From assembly GCA_003577275.1 (NCBI GenBank), contig QEVO01000001.1:248001-312000 (forward strand): a stretch of 64,000 bases of DNA, given 5' to 3'. The stretch comes from Pseudomonadota bacterium (GTDB lineage Bacteria > Pseudomonadota > Alphaproteobacteria > Sphingomonadales > Govanellaceae). Below are positions 61,008 to 64,000 of this stretch, piece after piece. The notes beneath the pieces were generated by a model that worked only from the letters and a program-made list of their open reading frames with translations, was not told where the DNA came from and searched no databases. The number at the start of each line of letters is the position of its first letter. Within the stretch, counting starts at the first letter, position 1. The translations under genes and the position numbers were made by a program.

Positions 61008-63246
61008 GCGGTCGCGGCGATTTATCCGTTCCAGCGTCCTCTGGATCGCTGTGCTGCTGATCTGGGTGCTTGGGGCGTTTACATATTATACCTTGCACGA
61101 GCTGACAGCGACCGGCATGGATGCCGATCGGGCGCAGAATGTGCGCTATGAGGCTGAGCGCCTGTTGTCGCTCTTGAAAGACGCCGAAACCGGACAGCGC
61201 GGCTTCATCATCACCGGCGATGATGCCTACCTTGAGCCTTACGAGGCCGCCAAGACCCAAACCCACGAGACCCTGGCGGCCCTGCATGCGTTGATCACTG
61301 ATGATCCGGAACAGCGCCGCCGTCTGGATACCCTCGAGCCGCTGGCGCTCGAGCGACTGGCGCAGATTGCGGCCAATATCGACCTGCGTCGCAACCAGGG
61401 GTCAGCGCCATTCGCGATTGGTCGCCTTAATCATGGCAAAGCGACCATGGATAAAATCCGCGACGAAGTTGCCGCCATTGTTGCCCAGCAATCGGCGCGC
61501 TACAGCCAAGTCAAGGCGTTGGCCGAAAAAGAGGTCCGCACCTCCATGCGGGCGCTATTGCTCGGCATCGTCATCAGCACCATCGGCATCGGCGTTGTAT
61601 TCTGGCTGGTGATCCAAGAGATCAAGCGTCGGCAGGCCGCCGAGACGGCGCTGCGCCTTGCAAATGACGAACTGGAGCAGCGGGTGCGAGAGCGGACCGC
61701 GCAAATCGAGCGGCAGCGCCGATTTTTGAGCGCCACTCTCACTCACATGCATGATGGCCTGTTCATCAACAAGGGCGGACAGATCGTTTTTGCCAATGAT
61801 GAGTGCCTGCGTCTGCTCGGGGCCGATTCAGCGCAGCAGGTCATCGGCCGCTCGCCGCTGGATTTTACCCATCCTGATGATCAAGCCATCATTGTCGAAC
61901 GCATCAAGGCGCTGCAGCAACCGGGCGCTCGACTGCCCCTTAACGAACAACGGGTGGTTCGCCTCGATGGTAAAACCATTGAGGTGGACGTGACGTCCGT
62001 ATCGTTCATGGATGAAGGCGAATTGGCTATTCTGGTCATCTTGCGCGATATCACCCAGCGCAAAGCCACCGAGCGGCAGTTGCGGCATGCCCACCGCCTG
62101 GAGGCGGTCGGCCAGCTTACCGGCGGACTGGCGCACGATTTCAACAATTTGTTGGCGGTAATCATCGGCAATCTTGATCTCTTGGAAGAGGAACTGGAAG
62201 ATAATCCCAAGGCAGGCGAGCTGGCGGCCATGGCTTTGAAAGCCAGCTTGCGCGGCGCCGAATTGACCCGTCAGCTACTGGCGTTCTCCCGTCAGCAGAC
62301 GTTGCAGGCGCAAGCCTTCGATCTTAACGACTTGGTCAACAACACCATTCAACTGCTGCGCCGCACGCTGGGCGAGGACATCGAGATTATCACCCACTTG
62401 GCGGATGATCTGTGGCCGGCATTCGCCGATCCGACCCAGGTTGAATCGGCGCTGGCCAATCTGGCGATCAACGCCCGCGACGCCATGGCGAACGGCGGCT
62501 ATTTGACCATTGAAACCAGCAATAGGCATCTTGACGAGCAGTATGCGCAGGAAAATACCGAGGTAACGCCCGGCGATTACATCATGTTGGCGGTATCGGA
62601 TACAGGCGCCGGCATCCCGCCAGAAGTGATGAGCAAGGTGTTCGAGCCCTTTTTCACCACCAAAAAGGACGGCAAGGGGTCCGGCTTGGGCTTGGCCATG
62701 ATTTATGGCTTTGCCAAACAATCTGGCGGGCACGTCAAAATATACAGCGAAGTCGGATACGGCACCACCGTCCGGCTTTACCTGCCGCGGGCGGAAATGC
62801 TGGAAAAGACCGCTGCAATCGACCTTCACCAGGAACCGGCGGCGGCGCCGACGCCGTCATCCGCCGTCATCCTTGTGGTCGACGACAATCCCGATGTGCG
62901 CAGCGTGGCGGTCCGTCAACTTAACGAACTCGGACACCAGACGATCGAGGCCCAGGACGCCGAGGATGCGCTGCGAATCCTTGCCCAGGACCAGCCCATT
63001 GATCTCCTATTTACCGACGTGGTGATGCCCGGCGGCATGAGAGGCGACGAATTGGCGCGTCAGGCGCGCCTTCTGCGGCCGGCGCTTAAAGTGCTATTTA
63101 CTTCCGGCTTCGCGGAAGCTTCCATCGAAAATGGGCACCGATCGTCCGAGGTCAAACGGTGCAATTTGCTCAGCAAGCCCTACCGCAAGCAGGATTTAGC
63201 GCAGCGGATCGAGGAAATCTTGCGAAATCCCGCCGCTCCGCTATGA
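60967..63246 (+). CDS. Hybrid sensor histidine kinase (CHASE3-PAS-HisKA-HATPase-REC)
   Basis: 759 residues from ATG 60967. A membrane helix (SSVLWIAVLLIWVLGAFTYY), a CHASE3-like periplasmic sensor (DAETGQRGFIITGDDAYL) and a second helix (LLLGIVISTIGIGVVFWLVI) come first. They are followed by a short coiled coil, a PAS domain, the phospho-acceptor His in GGLAHDFNNLLAVI, the ATP-binding motifs (LAINARDAM, DTGAGIPPEV, GKGSGLGLAM) and a C-terminal receiver (DLLFTDVVMPGG). It overlaps the EAL regulator gene upstream. Confidence 0.9.
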   Translation: MAAPESPTTSTPTRRSRRFIRSSVLWIAVLLIWVLGAFTYYTLHELTATGMDADRAQNVRYEAERLLSLLKDAETGQRGFIITGDDAYLEPYEAAKTQTHETLAALHALITDDPEQRRRLDTLEPLALERLAQIAANIDLRRNQGSAPFAIGRLNHGKATMDKIRDEVAAIVAQQSARYSQVKALAEKEVRTSMRALLLGIVISTIGIGVVFWLVIQEIKRRQAAETALRLANDELEQRVRERTAQIERQRRFLSATLTHMHDGLFINKGGQIVFANDECLRLLGADSAQQVIGRSPLDFTHPDDQAIIVERIKALQQPGARLPLNEQRVVRLDGKTIEVDVTSVSFMDEGELAILVILRDITQRKATERQLRHAHRLEAVGQLTGGLAHDFNNLLAVIIGNLDLLEEELEDNPKAGELAAMALKASLRGAELTRQLLAFSRQQTLQAQAFDLNDLVNNTIQLLRRTLGEDIEIITHLADDLWPAFADPTQVESALANLAINARDAMANGGYLTIETSNRHLDEQYAQENTEVTPGDYIMLAVSDTGAGIPPEVMSKVFEPFFTTKKDGKGSGLGLAMIYGFAKQSGGHVKIYSEVGYGTTVRLYLPRAEMLEKTAAIDLHQEPAAAPTPSSAVILVVDDNPDVRSVAVRQLNELGHQTIEAQDAEDALRILAQDQPIDLLFTDVVMPGGMRGDELARQARLLRPALKVLFTSGFAEASIENGHRSSEVKRCNLLSKPYRKQDLAQRIEEILRNPAAPL

Positions 63247-64000
63247 CAGATCGGAAAATTTCGTCTTCTGGCGTTGCAGCGACGCCGCCGCGCCCATGGC
63301 GACATCAGCGAAGCTTAACTGGCCGGCGTTCCAGGTCGCCACGTAATCAAGCCCCTCGGCGACCGTGTGTTCCCGGGCGTGGTTGAGAACGGCCTTGGCT
63401 CCGGCCACCGCCAGCGGTGATTTTTCGGCAATCTCATGGGCCATCTTAAGGGCGTGCGCCAGCACGGCGGCGGCATCCGGCAGCACGGCGTTGACAAAGC
63501 CGCAGGCGCGGGCTTCCTCCGCACTCAGGCGGCGGCCGGTGAACGCCAGCTCGCGCAACAGGCCCTCGGGAATTTGTTTTGGCAATCGTTGCAGCGAGCC
63601 TAAGTCCGCCACCATGCCGATGTTGATTTCATGGATCTGAAAAAAAGCGTCTGTTGCGGCATAGCGCATGTCGGCGGCGGCGACGAGATCAAGCGCTGCG
63701 CCCATGCATGCGCCGTGCACGGCGGCAAGCACCGGCTTGCGAATGGCGGTCATGATGTTGAGCGCTGATTGCAGCTCCAGTATCTGACGGCGCAGACGCT
63801 CGCTGCCGCGCGCCGCATCCGCTGTGGTGGGCACGAGGGAACGCAAATAATCAAGATCGATACCGGCGCAGAAATGCGGCCCCTCGCCGGCGATCACCAT
63901 CGCGCGCACGGACGGGTTATCGTCAAGGTTTCGCATCAGCGCCGGAAAATCTTGCCAGAAGGCGGCATTAAGCGCATTGCGCGCCTCTGCCCGCGCCAAG
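63241..64000 (-). CDS. Enoyl-CoA hydratase/isomerase family protein (5' end outside window)
   Basis: About 252 residues are visible; the frame stays open to the window edge and begins inside the usual RPEARNALN segment, so a short N-terminal piece is missing. Crotonase features: the oxyanion hole GEGPHFCAGIDLDYL and AVHGACMGAALDLVAAADM. Opposite the oxyanion hole, the FQIHEINIGMVADLGSL segment carries the glutamate and aspartate typical of dienoyl-CoA isomerase-like members. The stop overlaps the histidine kinase's 3' end by 6 bp (convergent). Confidence 0.85.
   Translation of the reverse strand, partial: LARAEARNALNAAFWQDFPALMRNLDDNPSVRAMVIAGEGPHFCAGIDLDYLRSLVPTTADAARGSERLRRQILELQSALNIMTAIRKPVLAAVHGACMGAALDLVAAADMRYAATDAFFQIHEINIGMVADLGSLQRLPKQIPEGLLRELAFTGRRLSAEEARACGFVNAVLPDAAAVLAHALKMAHEIAEKSPLAVAGAKAVLNHAREHTVAEGLDYVATWNAGQLSFADVAMGAAASLQRQKTKFSDLS

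Overview
The window is GC-rich and densely coded, with short intergenic gaps and many 4-bp ATGA start/stop overlaps. Gene content (anaerobic benzoyl-CoA reduction, an Fnr-type regulator, DUF2249/hemerythrin/SufT-type genes, TIGR02186-TauE, an alphaproteobacterial-style MerR/acyl-CoA dehydrogenase operon) and the palindromic repeats that begin GTCATTGCGAG point to a facultatively anaerobic alphaproteobacterium of the Magnetospirillum/Rhodospirillales kind. That assignment is an inference; no rRNA or marker gene is present.

Layout. 1-2.0 kb: the end of an amidase, a class II histone-deacetylase-like amidohydrolase and a small XRE regulator with a palindromic operator. 2.0-9.1 kb: a six-gene hydrogenase-4/complex I-like membrane complex (hyfB, C, E, F, G, I types) whose large subunit lacks the nickel-binding cysteines. 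9.1-17.1 kb, minus strand: a membrane-bound molybdenum oxidoreductase (PadBCD-like, candidate phenylacetyl-CoA:acceptor oxidoreductase) with an FlK-like thioesterase, then a rubrerythrin-like protein and a two-subunit 2-oxoacid:ferredoxin oxidoreductase (korAB). 17.2-26.6 kb, plus strand: a Thauera-type benzoyl-CoA operon had-oah-dch-bcrCBAD-fdx, followed by a hemerythrin and a double-GNAT protein. A candidate Fnr box lies in the middle of the divergent korA/had promoter region. The genes suggest this flow: phenylacetyl-CoA to phenylglyoxylate to benzoyl-CoA; reduced ferredoxin from the 2-oxoacid oxidoreductase; ATP-dependent ring reduction; ring opening to 3-hydroxypimelyl-CoA.

26.7-30.5 kb: SufT-like, NnrS/heme-copper-like membrane and DUF1858/DUF2249 genes under a near-identical Fnr box, a MaoC-type hydratase and the Fnr-like regulator itself. 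30.5-38 kb: an MFS transporter, an M20 amidohydrolase, a DUF4870 protein, a sugar-phosphate transferase and the most unusual locus of the window. That locus is a Cache-domain protein fused to what looks like a pentameric ligand-gated ion channel, divergent from an orphan periplasmic ligand-binding protein. 38-42 kb: a GST, an alkyltransferase-like protein, a DUF1611 protein and an aminopeptidase P. 42-49.5 kb: biotin synthesis (bioB, bioA on minus; bioF, bioD on plus), with an AT-rich accessory island of three genes between bioB and bioF. 49.6-52.3 kb: CcdA, TIGR02186 and TauE/SafE proteins, then a MITE-like element. 52.8-58.4 kb: a MerR regulator with a perfect operator palindrome, heading a beta-oxidation operon (acyl-CoA dehydrogenase, thiolase, FadJ-like). 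58.5-64 kb: a zinc-binding protein with a Zur-like box, an EAL response regulator overlapping a hybrid histidine kinase, and a truncated enoyl-CoA hydratase.

No rRNA, tRNA, CRISPR array or complete insertion sequence was seen.
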